From: Archangium minus
Lineage (GTDB): Bacteria > Myxococcota > Myxococcia > Myxococcales > Myxococcaceae
DNA length: 64,000 nucleotides
NCBI RefSeq assembly: GCF_044360475.1
Contig: NZ_CP043494.1
Span: forward strand, 9,920,001-9,984,000
Reading direction: 5' to 3'
The notes beneath the pieces were generated by a model. That model was given only the letters and a program-made list of their open reading frames with translations, made no database searches and was not told the origin of the DNA. Each line of letters starts with the position of its first letter. Within the stretch, counting starts at the first letter, position 1. Made by a program: the position numbers and the translations under genes. Below are positions 1 to 9,389 of this stretch, one piece after another.

Positions 1-307
1 CGATGCTCGCTCCGGGTGGGTAGCGCGAGACGAGCACTTCCTCGAGCGCCTCGGGTTCAAGCCCCACAGCGGCGGCACAGCGCGCCCTCACCGGCTCGAG
101 GAAGCGGGGCAAGGGTGGCGCGGGCGTGAGACGCCAGGACTCATAGCCATAGTCCCAGCCGTAGTGCACCACAGTGCGCCGGGCCACCACCCCGTGCATG
201 TGGATCTCCCGGTAGTCGAGCCGAGTGAGCTCGTCCACCAAGGCCCGCTCCTCCTCCTCGGAGAGGAAGCCAGGCAGATAGCTCAGTCCTTCTGGAAGCT
301 CGACCAC
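1..307 (-). CDS. AlkB-like 2OG-Fe(II) dioxygenase (partial, 3' end outside window)
   Basis: Translating the - strand gives a continuous reading frame that enters from about 307 and runs off the left edge. Visible motifs are YLPGFLSEEEERALVDEL, then VVHYGWDYGYESW, then VSRYPPGASI at the edge. This is the N-terminal half of AlkB-type Fe(II)/2-oxoglutarate dioxygenases, which oxidatively remove alkyl groups from DNA or RNA bases. The HxD iron ligands normally follow PPGASI directly and so lie outside the window. I chose GTG at 305-307 as start, but the open frame continues upstream into the end of the DUF2231 gene, so the two may overlap and be translationally coupled. The family call is good; the start is uncertain. 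Confidence 0.75.
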   Translation of the reverse strand, partial: MVELPEGLSYLPGFLSEEEERALVDELTRLDYREIHMHGVVARRTVVHYGWDYGYESWRLTPAPPLPRFLEPVRARCAAAVGLEPEALEEVLVSRYPPGASI

Positions 308-362
308 CTGGGGAAGTTGAGAAGCGGGCTCCGTGGCCGCAAGCGGTTCCGGCCGCGACCGG

Positions 363-1037
363 TCAGAGCCGCGGCGCGTCAGGGATGGGCTCGGTGGAGT
401 CCGGCACCACGGCCTCGTCCGGAATCGTGGGTCCCTCGTAGCCCCGGCCAAACCCCTTGGCGCCGGAGTGCAGGGGATGAGCCCCCGACAAGAGGCTCCT
501 CGCGCGGCCGAACAGCCAGCGGATGCCCTGAAGCCCATCGCGCACGAGCGCCGCCGGCGCCTCGCGCGACAGCAGCGGCGGTCCCTTCAACGTGCCCGTC
601 GAGGCGTCCGCCGGCATCGGGTTGATGCCCACGCCCAGCTCGTAGACCATCTTGCCGCCGAGCGTCGCCGTGTACAGCGCCATGGAGTTGGCGATCAGCC
701 CAATAATGCTCTGACCGAGCGAGGGTGGACGGCTCAGCCGCCACAGCGTCACGCCCACCGCTCCGAGCGTAATGACGGCATTGCCCAGACCGTGGAGGAA
801 CACCATGTCCCGAGCGCGGGGCTCCTCCAGCCGAACCTCTTGGGAAGAGGCCAGTCCAGCCAGTCCCGAGAAGAGGGCACTCACCGTACCGGCCACCCAC
901 AGCCGCCGGCCCACCTTCGCCCAGGCCTTGTCCCCACTCGCGACGGCGATGAAGTCGGCCACCGTCGCAGTGGGCAACAGGGCCAGCGGAGCGTGGACGA
1001 CGGACGGGTGCAACTCGTGAAGCAGCATCTTCTTCAT
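363..1037 (-). CDS. DUF2231 family membrane protein
   Basis: The 224-residue protein has about four hydrophobic segments (roughly residues 12-33, 45-66, 78-102 and 112-140) followed by a hydrophilic proline-rich tail. The opening HELHPSVVHAPLALLP and the helix pattern match DUF2231 (a predicted integral membrane domain, often written as a heme- or redox-associated family without proven function). It lies directly upstream of the AlkB-like gene in the same direction, so the two may be cotranscribed. The molecular role is unknown. Confidence 0.8.
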   Translation of the reverse strand: MKKMLLHELHPSVVHAPLALLPTATVADFIAVASGDKAWAKVGRRLWVAGTVSALFSGLAGLASSQEVRLEEPRARDMVFLHGLGNAVITLGAVGVTLWRLSRPPSLGQSIIGLIANSMALYTATLGGKMVYELGVGINPMPADASTGTLKGPPLLSREAPAALVRDGLQGIRWLFGRARSLLSGAHPLHSGAKGFGRGYEGPTIPDEAVVPDSTEPIPDAPRL

Positions 1038-1252
1038 GAACGTTCCCCCATGGCTGCGAGGGCCCGCGGCACGGCCGCACCTGCCCCCGTGATGCCTGGA
1101 GGGTAGGCATCCCCACTACTCCCCGCTTCCTCCCGAGCCGCCTGCCTGGGGCTCGTTCCCCTGCTCGGGCTGCATCGCGATGTAAAGCATCGGGCGTAAC
1201 GAATTTCCCGTGGGCAGATTCGAGAGAGAGCTCGAGCACGGAGGTCCACACC

Positions 1253-1471
1253 ATGAAAGAGCCGGCGAAGGAACGAGGCTCCGCGGCCCCACCCGGTCCC
1301 GAGGAGCGTCTCGAAGGCGTCCGGTCGGAAGAGGATCGTTCGGCCAGTGCGGACGCGATCCCCTCCTCCCCCGGAGGTAAGGCCAACGCGGGGCCCGAGG
1401 ATCAAATCGAGGGCTGCGCGATGGACACCATCAAGGACGACGAGGGGAACTACCTGGAGCCGCCAGATTGA
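1253..1471 (+). CDS. small acidic hypothetical protein (72 aa)
   Basis: This is a short ORF with a GGAGG-type Shine-Dalgarno sequence about 7 nt before ATG. It is followed 12 nt after the stop by a perfect 10-bp-stem hairpin, which supports it as a real transcription unit. The product is hydrophilic, rich in E, D, P and S, with no signal or membrane segment and probably little fixed structure. It ends in DDEGNYLEPPD. No family was recognised. Confidence 0.55.
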   Translation: MKEPAKERGSAAPPGPEERLEGVRSEEDRSASADAIPSSPGGKANAGPEDQIEGCAMDTIKDDEGNYLEPPD

Positions 1472-1483
1472 GCGCATACGAGG

Positions 1484-1507
1484 GGTGGCCCGGCGCTCCG
1501 GGCCACC
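1484..1507. terminator. bidirectional hairpin terminator
   Basis: GGTGGCCCGG (1484-1493), a CGCT loop, and CCGGGCCACC (1498-1507) form a perfect 10-bp stem. It lies between the stops of two convergent genes (1471 on + and 1508 on -). There is no clear U-tract, so rho-independent action is inferred from position and stem strength. Confidence 0.6.
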
Positions 1508-2533
1508 TCAGTGCCGGACTTCGTCGCCCGAGTGGTGCGAGGACTTGTCGAGCCGCTGCTCCATCATCCTGGCGAACTCGTGTGACGGACGACGGGTCCG
1601 GAGGTCGAAGCTGTCGCCCTGACTCAAGACATGCAGCCGGACGTTGAAGAGCGAGAGGGTTCGTTCACGCTCCTCCTCCGCCACGTTGGTGTAGGTCACG
1701 TCCTCGGCGTCGGCGACGTAGACGGCTCCCGAGCCCACGACGGTGAAGGACTCCTCCCGCTCAACGATGATCGCTGTGTTCTCGTCAATTCCCAGGCCGA
1801 TGAAGCGCGGATTCTGGGCCACTGCGCCCAAGAGCCGGCCGATGCGCCCGCGCTCGGCAAAGTGCTGGTCAATGATGACGTCCCGGATGAACCCGAGCCC
1901 CGGGGCCATCTGCAGCGTCTCTCCAATCTTGTGAGTCTCCCCGCTGACACCGGACACGAGCATCGTATCGGCCATGACGGCCGCACCGGCCGACGTGCCC
2001 ACCACCGTGCCGCCCCGACGGTAGAACTCCTCGACCGCGCTGCACAGCCGGGTGCCCGCGAAGCGCGTGGTGATCTTCAACTGTGCGCCGCCGGTGAAGA
2101 AGAAGACGTCAGCCCCCTCGAGCAGCTCCAGCGGTGGTTCCAGCAGCAGGTCCGCGCGCTGTTCGATGCTCAGGTGGACAACGTCCTTGCACCCCAGTTC
2201 CTGGAAGGTACGCCTGTAATCCTCCCAGAGCTCCCCGGGCACGCTGCTCGCTACCGTGCAGATGATGACGCGTCCGCCCTTCGTGCATTGGGTCACCTCG
2301 CGCAGGATAAGACGATCGCTCCCCTTCTCCTTCTCCTCGTGCCCCCCAATGATGATGAGCCGCCCGGCGACCGGCCGTCGCGTCTCGGAGGGCGCCAGGG
2401 TGCGCGCCGGAGGGAGGAGGGAACCATCGCTCGGCCGCTCCGTCTGGGTCCGGCTCTGGGCCGAACTCTCGCGTCGGGCCTTGCCACGATGCCCGTTGTT
2501 GCCACCTCGCTTCGTCCTCGTCGCTCGTGCCAT
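1508..2533 (-). CDS. cyanophycinase-like serine peptidase (S51 family)
   Basis: The 341-residue product has a basic, low-complexity N-terminal stretch of about 55 residues, then RLIIIGGHEEKEKGSD, FFTGGAQLKI, the nucleophile motif GTSAGAAVM with the catalytic serine, and GLGIDENTAII. This pattern is that of cyanophycinase (CphB), which hydrolyses cyanophycin or related Asp-Arg polymers to dipeptides. The ATG at 2531-2533 is preferred over an upstream TTG at 2602. No cyanophycin synthetase gene is in the window, so the substrate may be imported, made elsewhere, or different. The family call is firm. Confidence 0.88.
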   Translation of the reverse strand: MARATRTKRGGNNGHRGKARRESSAQSRTQTERPSDGSLLPPARTLAPSETRRPVAGRLIIIGGHEEKEKGSDRLILREVTQCTKGGRVIICTVASSVPGELWEDYRRTFQELGCKDVVHLSIEQRADLLLEPPLELLEGADVFFFTGGAQLKITTRFAGTRLCSAVEEFYRRGGTVVGTSAGAAVMADTMLVSGVSGETHKIGETLQMAPGLGFIRDVIIDQHFAERGRIGRLLGAVAQNPRFIGLGIDENTAIIVEREESFTVVGSGAVYVADAEDVTYTNVAEEERERTLSLFNVRLHVLSQGDSFDLRTRRPSHEFARMMEQRLDKSSHHSGDEVRH

Positions 2534-2640
2534 GCGGTTCGCGCTCTCCCTCTCCAGGAAGGATTGGTCTCGCCTCCTTGATTGAACAGGGTGACGGGCC
2601 AAGGACTCACCTGCGTGTGGCCTACGGGAAGGCGGAGCCC

Positions 2641-3369
2641 ATGACGAGTAGGGAAAAGGTGGAAGCGGGACAGCGGGACGCGGCCTGGCGTTCCGCCCGG
2701 CAGGGACATCTGCGTGCTCGGCCGGGGACCCCTCGGACCCAAGGAGCTCTGGGTCTGCACCCCCTGGGCTTGAGCCTTGGGCATGATGGGATCATCTACG
2801 TGCCCCCTGCCTACCGACCGGACCAGCCTGCACCGCTCGCCGTGATGCTTCATGGAGCAGGAGGCTCAGCCCAACATGGACTGGAGCTGCTCCTGGCCCT
2901 TGCCGATGAGGCGAACGCGATCCTCCTGGCACCGGGCTCCCGAGGCCCCACGTGGGACGTCATCGTGGACGATTACGGGCCGGACGTGCAGTTCATCGAT
3001 CAGGCGCTCGCGCACGTCTTCGAGCAGTACGCGGTGGACCCCGCGCGAGTGGCGATTGGAGGCTTCTCCGACGGAGCGTCGTACGCGCTCTCACTGGGAA
3101 TCGGCAACGGGGACCTGTTCCGGCACATCATCGCCTTCTCGCCAGGCTTCGCCGTACCGCCTAGGCGGCAGGGCACGCCGCGCATCTTCATGAGCCACGG
3201 GACGGATGACCGGGTGCTTCCCATCGACCGATGCAGCCGCCGGCTGGTGCAGGTATTCGAGCGCGCGGGCCAGGACGTGCACTATGTGGAGTTCAAGGGC
3301 CCGCACGTAGTGCCCGAGGAGATGACGCGCGAGGCAGTGCGTTGGTGGCTGGAGGGAGCAGTCCACTGA
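2641..3369 (+). CDS. alpha/beta hydrolase (phospholipase/carboxylesterase type)
   Basis: The protein has 242 residues. LAVMLHGAGGSAQHG supplies the oxyanion-hole region, IGGFSDGASYAL is the nucleophile elbow (serine in GFSDG), and SHGTDDRVLP plus GPHVVPEE supply the Asp and His of a catalytic triad. The pattern is that of small esterases of the phospholipase/carboxylesterase or PHB-depolymerase-like group. No signal peptide is seen, so it is probably cytoplasmic. It is divergent from the cyanophycinase gene. The substrate is not predictable. Confidence 0.82.
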   Translation: MTSREKVEAGQRDAAWRSARQGHLRARPGTPRTQGALGLHPLGLSLGHDGIIYVPPAYRPDQPAPLAVMLHGAGGSAQHGLELLLALADEANAILLAPGSRGPTWDVIVDDYGPDVQFIDQALAHVFEQYAVDPARVAIGGFSDGASYALSLGIGNGDLFRHIIAFSPGFAVPPRRQGTPRIFMSHGTDDRVLPIDRCSRRLVQVFERAGQDVHYVEFKGPHVVPEEMTREAVRWWLEGAVH

Positions 3370-3378
3370 CGTGAAGTC

Positions 3379-3399
3379 CCCTCTCCCAGAGGGAGAGGG
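3379..3399. terminator. hairpin of the CCCTCTCCC/GGGAGAGGG repeat family
   Basis: CCCTCTCCC (3379-3387), AGA, GGGAGAGGG (3391-3399) is a perfect 9-bp stem between two convergent genes. The same hairpin forms each end of the 140-bp repeats at 15.1 and 34.2 kb and stands alone again at 58.13 kb. It probably works as a bidirectional terminator and may be a solo end of that repeat. Confidence 0.65.
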
Positions 3400-3406
3400 A
3401 GCATGC

Positions 3407-4573
3407 TCAGGAAGACACGAGGCGCTGTCGGAGTCGCTTCGCTACGCGCGGAAGGTCATCAGGCGCCTTCACCGGCTCAAACCGACTGGTCACCGGATCC
3501 GTCCGGCTCACCTCGATGAAAGCAACGGGGAGGAGCGGCTGACCATCCGGACGGGTGAGGCTGCTGGCCTCCGCCGTCACCTGCTCGAGCTGGAGCACGG
3601 GCTGGTCCTCCACCTTCTTGGAGACCACCCGATAGGGAATGGGAATCTCCTTGTCGAGGATGGCTTCCAGGTCGAAGGTGATGTTGTTGGTCGAAATGAA
3701 CGCATGCTGGGTCGGGTCCACCTTCTCGACGAGCTGGAGCTGACCCTTCAGCCGCACCGGTGCCGCACCCGCATCGAGCGCCCCGCTGGGGTTCTTCCGT
3801 GGCGTCACCTCCACCGTCATGGCCTTGCCCTGCGTCAGGTGCATGCCGATGACCACCGGGTCGAGCGTCGCTGCCAGGTTGTCCACATTGGAGAAGTACA
3901 CGCAGCGCACGCCGCGATTGCGCAGCTCCGCCCCGACGCCGCTCTCGCGCAAGGCGCGGAAGACGTCCCCATGCCCAGAGGGAGCAAACGAGAGCTTGCC
4001 GTCCGCCCCCTGGAACAACTCCCCCTTCGGTGTGAGCCGCGGAAGCATCCGCTGACGGAAGAGGAACACGCCCTCCTTCTGACCTCGTTGCGACAGGTGC
4101 GCGTCGATCTCGTCGTGAGTGAGGAAGGACGTCATCACCGCCACGGGCACCGGGCGCCCGAAGCGCTCGCCCAGCCGGCGCGCCTCCGCGATCTTGAAGT
4201 CGAGGAAGGTGCGATCCCCCACCACGGGCACGAGCCCCTTCACGCCACCACCAAAGCGCGTGCCGGCACCACCCGCCACCACGAGGGCGGCCACCTGGCC
4301 CTGGCGGAACGCCTCCTCGCCACGAACCCGGTACTGCTCGTACTCGGGAGTCCCCTCAGCAGGGAGCGCTCGGATGTCACCCTCCTGAAGTGGCTGAAGG
4401 GAACCGGCGAGCGGAGGAGCTTCGACCAGCTCACCGCGATGATAGCGGGCGAGCAGTTCGCGAAAGCTCGAGACGTCGAAGCCGTCACGCGCGAATTGAG
4501 GATTATCGAGATCCGTATCCATCGGTTGGCAGGTCACGGGCACAAGGTTCAGCCCTGCCTCCCCGGGACGCAT
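3407..4573 (-). CDS. UTP--glucose-1-phosphate uridylyltransferase / UDP-sugar pyrophosphorylase (UDPGP family)
   Basis: The product has 388 residues. The nucleotide-binding signature AALVVAGGAGTRFGGGVKGL, a later MTSFLTHDEIDAHL, PSGHGDVFRAL and VYFSNVDNLAATLDP place it in the eukaryote-type UDPGP family, not the bacterial GalU family. It would make UDP-glucose from UTP and glucose-1-phosphate. Relaxed members (USP) also use galactose-1-phosphate. ATG at 4571-4573 has GGAGG just upstream; an alternative start is the ATG ending at 4522. It faces away from the sugar cluster downstream but probably feeds it. Substrate range cannot be decided from sequence. Confidence 0.85.
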   Translation of the reverse strand: MRPGEAGLNLVPVTCQPMDTDLDNPQFARDGFDVSSFRELLARYHRGELVEAPPLAGSLQPLQEGDIRALPAEGTPEYEQYRVRGEEAFRQGQVAALVVAGGAGTRFGGGVKGLVPVVGDRTFLDFKIAEARRLGERFGRPVPVAVMTSFLTHDEIDAHLSQRGQKEGVFLFRQRMLPRLTPKGELFQGADGKLSFAPSGHGDVFRALRESGVGAELRNRGVRCVYFSNVDNLAATLDPVVIGMHLTQGKAMTVEVTPRKNPSGALDAGAAPVRLKGQLQLVEKVDPTQHAFISTNNITFDLEAILDKEIPIPYRVVSKKVEDQPVLQLEQVTAEASSLTRPDGQPLLPVAFIEVSRTDPVTSRFEPVKAPDDLPRVAKRLRQRLVSS

Positions 4574-4695
4574 TGTCCTCCAGGACGAGACGCGCCGGGC
4601 TGGTGGGCGGTCAACCATCCAAGCGGCGTCAGGGCGCGAGTTGAAGCCTCCAGCTCCCGCTGACAGCATCCGCCGCCGTCTCCCCCCATCCTCCC

Positions 4696-6162
4696 GTGAA
4701 CATCCTCGCCCGAGCTCCGCTCCGCCGCAGGCCCTTGCCCGCGAGTGCCGTCCCACCTCCGTTCAAGAGAGAGCCCCCGAGAAGACTGCGCCGCTCGCTC
4801 CGGGCCTCCGTGGCGGAAGGCGTGGTGGCCGAGGGCGTGATGGCCTGTGCCGGAGGAGCCATCCTCACCGGCTGGGCGCTGTACCTGGGCTGCGGCCCCT
4901 TCTGGGTGGGACTCCTGGGCGCGCTGCCGTTCCTCGCCCAGCTCATGCAGCTACCCGGCGCATGGCTCACCTCGCGGTTCGGAGCTCGCCGGGTGGCACT
5001 GCTCACCGTGTTGTTCTCGCGCCAGGCGTTCCTGCCCCTTGTCGCGCTGCCCTTCCTGCCACTCCCCATCGAGGTGAAGCGCGGAGTGCTCTTCACCGTG
5101 GCCGTGGCGCATCACGGACTGGGCATCCTCTGTAACAACGCATGGGTCACCTGGATGGGGGACCTGGTGCCCACGCGCGTGCGCGGGCGGTACTTCGGAC
5201 GGCGGACCGCCATCAGCACCCTTGCCGGGGCACTCGCCACGTTCACCACCGGCACCTTCCTGGATGGAGCCCGCGCCTCGGAGTACACGGGCCCGGCGCT
5301 CGCCGCGCTCGCCTTCACCGCGTGCGTGTTGGGCGCGTTGAGCACCGCCCTCATGGCGCTCAAACACGACCCGGTCCGCCATCGCGTGGCGAGCCCCTTC
5401 CAGGCCGCTCGCGTGCTCCAACCGCTGCGCGATGGTGCGGCGCGCCGGCTCCTCGCGTATGGCATGACGTGGAACGCGGCCCTCGGACTCGCGGGCCCCT
5501 TCTTCTCCCTCTATCTCCTCCAGGACCTGAAGCTGGGCTTCACGCTCGTGGCCCTCCAGGGCTCCGCCGCCTCCATCGCGCGCATGCTGAGCGCACCGCT
5601 GTGGGGCAAGCTCATCGATCGGCTCGGCGCACGCTGGGTGCTGAGGGCCTGCGTCTCCGGCCTGGTGCTCAGCCCCGTGCTGTGGGTCCTGGCGGGACCA
5701 GACCGCTGGTGGCCCATCGCGCTCGAGGCGCTCCTCGGAGGCGTGCTGCTCAGCGGCCATGGACTGGCGAACTTCGCCCTGTCCCTGGGAGTGTCCCCCG
5801 CGCGAGAGCGGCCCTTCTACCACGCGGCCTTCGCCATGACGGGCGGTGCGGCCTTTGCCCTCGCCTCGGCAGCGGGGGGAATGCTGATGCGGCTCTTTCC
5901 ACCCAGCCACCTGCTGCTCGGGTACGCGTGCACGGCCCTGCAGCTCACCTTCCTCGTCTCGGCGCTCGCCCGGGGCTTCGCCGCGCTGCTCTCGCGCCAG
6001 CTCATCGAGCCGGCAATACGGCCCCAACCCTCGGGGGCGATTGCATCACGAGGACCACGCCCGATGCGCCACCCACGCCGAGCCGACCGCACGGAAGCCC
6101 TCCCCGAACCGGCGGCTCTCGCCCCAGCCGTCTCACCGCTCCCACCGCCGCCCGCACCTTAA
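4696..6162 (+). CDS. MFS transporter
   Basis: The 488-residue polytopic protein has about twelve hydrophobic segments between residues 45 and 435. A loop with GDLVPTRVRGRYFGRRTA follows the fourth segment and resembles the conserved MFS cytoplasmic loop signature. The N-terminus is basic and the C-terminal 50 residues are proline- and arginine-rich. It is a predicted inner-membrane secondary transporter. Its neighbours suggest a sugar or glycoside, but nothing in the sequence fixes the substrate. Confidence 0.8.
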   Translation: MNILARAPLRRRPLPASAVPPPFKREPPRRLRRSLRASVAEGVVAEGVMACAGGAILTGWALYLGCGPFWVGLLGALPFLAQLMQLPGAWLTSRFGARRVALLTVLFSRQAFLPLVALPFLPLPIEVKRGVLFTVAVAHHGLGILCNNAWVTWMGDLVPTRVRGRYFGRRTAISTLAGALATFTTGTFLDGARASEYTGPALAALAFTACVLGALSTALMALKHDPVRHRVASPFQAARVLQPLRDGAARRLLAYGMTWNAALGLAGPFFSLYLLQDLKLGFTLVALQGSAASIARMLSAPLWGKLIDRLGARWVLRACVSGLVLSPVLWVLAGPDRWWPIALEALLGGVLLSGHGLANFALSLGVSPARERPFYHAAFAMTGGAAFALASAAGGMLMRLFPPSHLLLGYACTALQLTFLVSALARGFAALLSRQLIEPAIRPQPSGAIASRGPRPMRHPRRADRTEALPEPAALAPAVSPLPPPPAP

Positions 6163-6246
6163 CGGCCGCATCCGCTGGGCCGCTCCGCGACCGGGCGAAA
6201 GAAGCCCCCTCATTCCGCACTCGCGCGGGGTGCCTACTCTTGCCGC

Positions 6247-8205
6247 ATGGGTAGCCAGGACTCGACGCGTGCGGCAAACACTTCCGCTGTACCGGGGGCC
6301 ACTGTACCGGAGGCCACCCCGGCTCCCTCGCCCTGGACAGGCGCGAGGAAAGACGAGGTCACCGAGGTCCGTGGCTATCCACGTCCGCAGCTGAGGCGTG
6401 CGGCCTGGTGCCCGCTCAATGGCCGCTGGGACTTCGCGCTGGATCCGCTCGGGCGTTGGTCAGTCCCGGCTGAGGTGAGCTGGAACGCCCATATCCGCGT
6501 GCCCTTCGCTCCGGAGACGGAGCGTAGCGGCGTGGGCGACACCGGTTTCTATCGCGCGTGCTGGTACCGCCGCACCTTCGAGCCCCCCACGCTGAGTCCG
6601 CAGGAGCGACTGGTGCTGCACTTCGGAGCGGTGGACCACGCGGCCACCGTCTGGGTCAACGGCTCGCGCTGCGCCCACCACGAGGGCGGCTATGCGCCCT
6701 TCAAGGTCGACATCACGGACCTGCTCCACCGCGACGGCCCTCAAGAGATTGTCGTGCGCGCGGAGGACGACCCGGCCGATCTCGCCAAACCGCGAGGCAA
6801 GCAGGATTGGCAACTGGAGCCCCACTCCATCTGGTACCCGCGCACCACCGGCATCTGGCAGACGGTGTGGCTTGAGCGTGTTCCTGTCACCCGCATTGAG
6901 AGCCTGCGCTGGACACCCAACCTCGCGCGCTGGGAGCTGGGGCTCGAGGTGCACATCGAGGGGACTCGGCCCGAGGGGCTGCGGTTGGACGTGCGGCTGA
7001 GCGTGGGAGACACGCTGCTCGCGCAGGACTCGTACACGGTGGTGCTGGGAGAGGTGTACCGCCGCATCGCCCTTTCGGATCCGGGCATCGACGACTTCCG
7101 CAACGAGCTGCTGTGGAGCCCCTCCTCGCCCACGCTCATCAATGCCCGGATTGAGCTGCGCGGCGCTGACGGCCAGTTGTTCGACGCGGTGGACAGCTAC
7201 ACGGCGCTGCGCTCCGTCTCGGTGCAGGGTGACCGCTTCGTGCTCAACGGGCGCCCCTACCCGCTACGGCTGGTGCTCGATCAGGGCTACTGGGATGGCA
7301 CCGGCATCACCGCACCGGATGACGCTGCACTCCGACGTGACGTGGAGCTCGCCCGCGCCATGGGCTTCAACGGCGTGCGCAAGCACCAGAAGATCGAAGA
7401 CCCGCGCTACCTCTATTGGGCGGACCGGCTGGGGCTGATCGTCTGGGAGGAGATGCCCAGCGCCTACCGCTTCACCCGCCAGTCCGTCGAGCGGCTCACG
7501 CGCGAGTGGCTGGAGGTGCTCGCACGCGACTACAGCCACCCGTGCATTGTGGCGTGGGTCCCGCTCAACGAGTCCTGGGGCGTGCCCAACCTGCCCGACA
7601 ACGCCGCCGAGCGGCACTACGTGCAGGCGCTCTTCCACCTCACCCGCACATTGGATCCCGTGCGCCCGGTCATCGGCAACGATGGTTGGGAGAGCGTGGC
7701 CACCGACATCATCGGCATCCACGACTACGACTCGGACCCTGCGAAGATCGCCCAGCGCTACCACTCGCACGAGGTACGCCCGCACCTGTTCCAGCGTGAG
7801 CGGCCCGGCGGGCGAGTGATCGTCCTCGCCGAGCACCCGCATGCCGATCATCCCATCGTGCTCTCCGAGTTCGGTGGCATCTCGATGGCGCGGGGAGACC
7901 AGCGGGAGTGGGGCTACTCCCAATGCAAGGGCCCCGAGGAGTTAGAGCGCCGCTACACCGCGCTGCTCGAGGTGGTGCGCTCGCTCGCGCTGTTCGCGGG
8001 CTTCTGTTACACGCAGTTCGCCGACACGTACCAGGAGGCGAACGGGCTGCTCTACTCGGACCGCACGCCCAAGTTCCCCCTGGAGCGGATGGCGGAGGCC
8101 ACGCGTGGCCCGCGCTTCTTCAGCGACATTCCCATGCCCCCCGCCCCCTCCGGACGGCCCCGCCCCACGACGGAAACGGGCGAGCCCGAGACCGCGGGGG
8201 CCTGA
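6247..8205 (+). CDS. glycoside hydrolase family 2 protein (beta-galactosidase/glucuronidase type)
   Basis: The protein has 652 residues. An N-terminal jelly-roll sugar-binding domain (about 45-210, with WVNGSRCAHHEGGYAPF) is followed by an Ig-like domain (about 215-315) and a TIM barrel. The acid/base Glu is at residue 442 in WVPLNESWG and the nucleophile Glu at 541 in IVLSEFGG, so it should be an active retaining GH2 enzyme. No signal peptide is seen, so it is likely cytoplasmic. It lies 18 nt upstream of galactokinase, which suggests release of galactose from a beta-galactoside for phosphorylation. Confidence 0.88.
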   Translation: MGSQDSTRAANTSAVPGATVPEATPAPSPWTGARKDEVTEVRGYPRPQLRRAAWCPLNGRWDFALDPLGRWSVPAEVSWNAHIRVPFAPETERSGVGDTGFYRACWYRRTFEPPTLSPQERLVLHFGAVDHAATVWVNGSRCAHHEGGYAPFKVDITDLLHRDGPQEIVVRAEDDPADLAKPRGKQDWQLEPHSIWYPRTTGIWQTVWLERVPVTRIESLRWTPNLARWELGLEVHIEGTRPEGLRLDVRLSVGDTLLAQDSYTVVLGEVYRRIALSDPGIDDFRNELLWSPSSPTLINARIELRGADGQLFDAVDSYTALRSVSVQGDRFVLNGRPYPLRLVLDQGYWDGTGITAPDDAALRRDVELARAMGFNGVRKHQKIEDPRYLYWADRLGLIVWEEMPSAYRFTRQSVERLTREWLEVLARDYSHPCIVAWVPLNESWGVPNLPDNAAERHYVQALFHLTRTLDPVRPVIGNDGWESVATDIIGIHDYDSDPAKIAQRYHSHEVRPHLFQRERPGGRVIVLAEHPHADHPIVLSEFGGISMARGDQREWGYSQCKGPEELERRYTALLEVVRSLALFAGFCYTQFADTYQEANGLLYSDRTPKFPLERMAEATRGPRFFSDIPMPPAPSGRPRPTTETGEPETAGA

Positions 8206-8223
8206 GCCACGAGAGGAGCGGCC

Positions 8224-9354
8224 ATGCGAGGCCCCCAGGATGAAGCCCCCCATTTCGAAGCGCTCTTCGGCCGGCCACCGAAGGTACGGGCCCGGGCACC
8301 CGGGCGGGTGAATCTCATTGGCGAGCACACCGACTACAACGGTGGCTTCGTGCTGCCCATGGCCATCCCGCAGCAGACCGAGGTGGTGCTGGCCCCGCGC
8401 GAGGATCGCCAGGTGCGCGCCTTCAGCGCCAACCTCGGCGCCGCCGGGAAGGTGGACACGTATGAGCTCGGCCAGGAGAAGGCAGGCAAGGGCTGGCTCG
8501 ACTACGTGCAGGGCGTCACCCGCGTGCTGCGCGATGAGGGCCATGCGCTCGGAGGCTTCGACCTGTGGCTGCGCTCGGACGTCCCACTCGGCAGTGGACT
8601 GTCCTCGAGCGCCGCCCTCGAGGTGGCACTCCTGCGTGGCCTGCGGGAGTGCTTCGGGTTGAAGCTGGATGACGTGCGCATCGCGCTGCTGGGCCAGAAG
8701 GTGGAGTGCGACTTCGTCGGCGCGCCCGTAGGCGTGATGGACCAGATGGCCTCCAGCCTCGCGCAGGGGGGCGCGGCGCTCTTCCTGGACACCCGCAGCC
8801 TCCAGTATGAGCGCGTGCCACTGCCCACGCAGGTGGAACCCATCGTCATCAACTCGGGCGTGACCCACAGCCACGCAGGAGGCGACTACCGGGTGCGCCG
8901 TGCCGAGTGTGAGCGCGCTGCGAAGCTGCTCGGTGTCGAACAACTGCGCGACCTGCCCGACGCGGAGCTGCCCCGCGCGCTCGCCCTGCCCGAGCCGCTC
9001 GGCCGGCGCGTGCGCCATGTCCTCACCGAGAACGCGCGCGTGCTGGACACCGTGCGGGCGCTGCGCGCGGGAGACCTGGCCGCGCTGGGACCTCTGCTCT
9101 ACGCCTCGCACGCCTCACAGCGAGACGACTATGAAGTGTCCGTCCCGGAGATCGATCTCCTGGTGGACCTCGCCCGTGAAGAGCCCGACGTCCTCGGCGC
9201 GCGGCTGACCGGCGGCGGCTTCGGCGGCTCCGTGGTGATGCTCGCTCGGTCGGGAAAAAGCGCGGACGCGGCGCGCCGCATCGCCACCCGCTACGGCGAG
9301 CGCGCGGCCCCCAAAGCCACTGTCCTCGTTCCGCAGACCACTCCCTCGACCTGA
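8224..9354 (+). CDS. galK: galactokinase
   Basis: The 376-residue GHMP kinase has the galactokinase signature GRVNLIGEHTDYNGGFVLP near residue 30, the ATP-binding motif PLGSGLSSSAALEVALL, and a C-terminal GGGFGGSVVML. It phosphorylates galactose at C1 with ATP (Leloir pathway). It closely follows the GH2 gene, consistent with an operon. No galT is found nearby, which makes the fate of galactose-1-phosphate interesting. Confidence 0.93.
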   Translation: MRGPQDEAPHFEALFGRPPKVRARAPGRVNLIGEHTDYNGGFVLPMAIPQQTEVVLAPREDRQVRAFSANLGAAGKVDTYELGQEKAGKGWLDYVQGVTRVLRDEGHALGGFDLWLRSDVPLGSGLSSSAALEVALLRGLRECFGLKLDDVRIALLGQKVECDFVGAPVGVMDQMASSLAQGGAALFLDTRSLQYERVPLPTQVEPIVINSGVTHSHAGGDYRVRRAECERAAKLLGVEQLRDLPDAELPRALALPEPLGRRVRHVLTENARVLDTVRALRAGDLAALGPLLYASHASQRDDYEVSVPEIDLLVDLAREEPDVLGARLTGGGFGGSVVMLARSGKSADAARRIATRYGERAAPKATVLVPQTTPST

Positions 9355-9389
9355 TCCACGGGGAGGGACGAACGGCTGAGCGAGCGATA

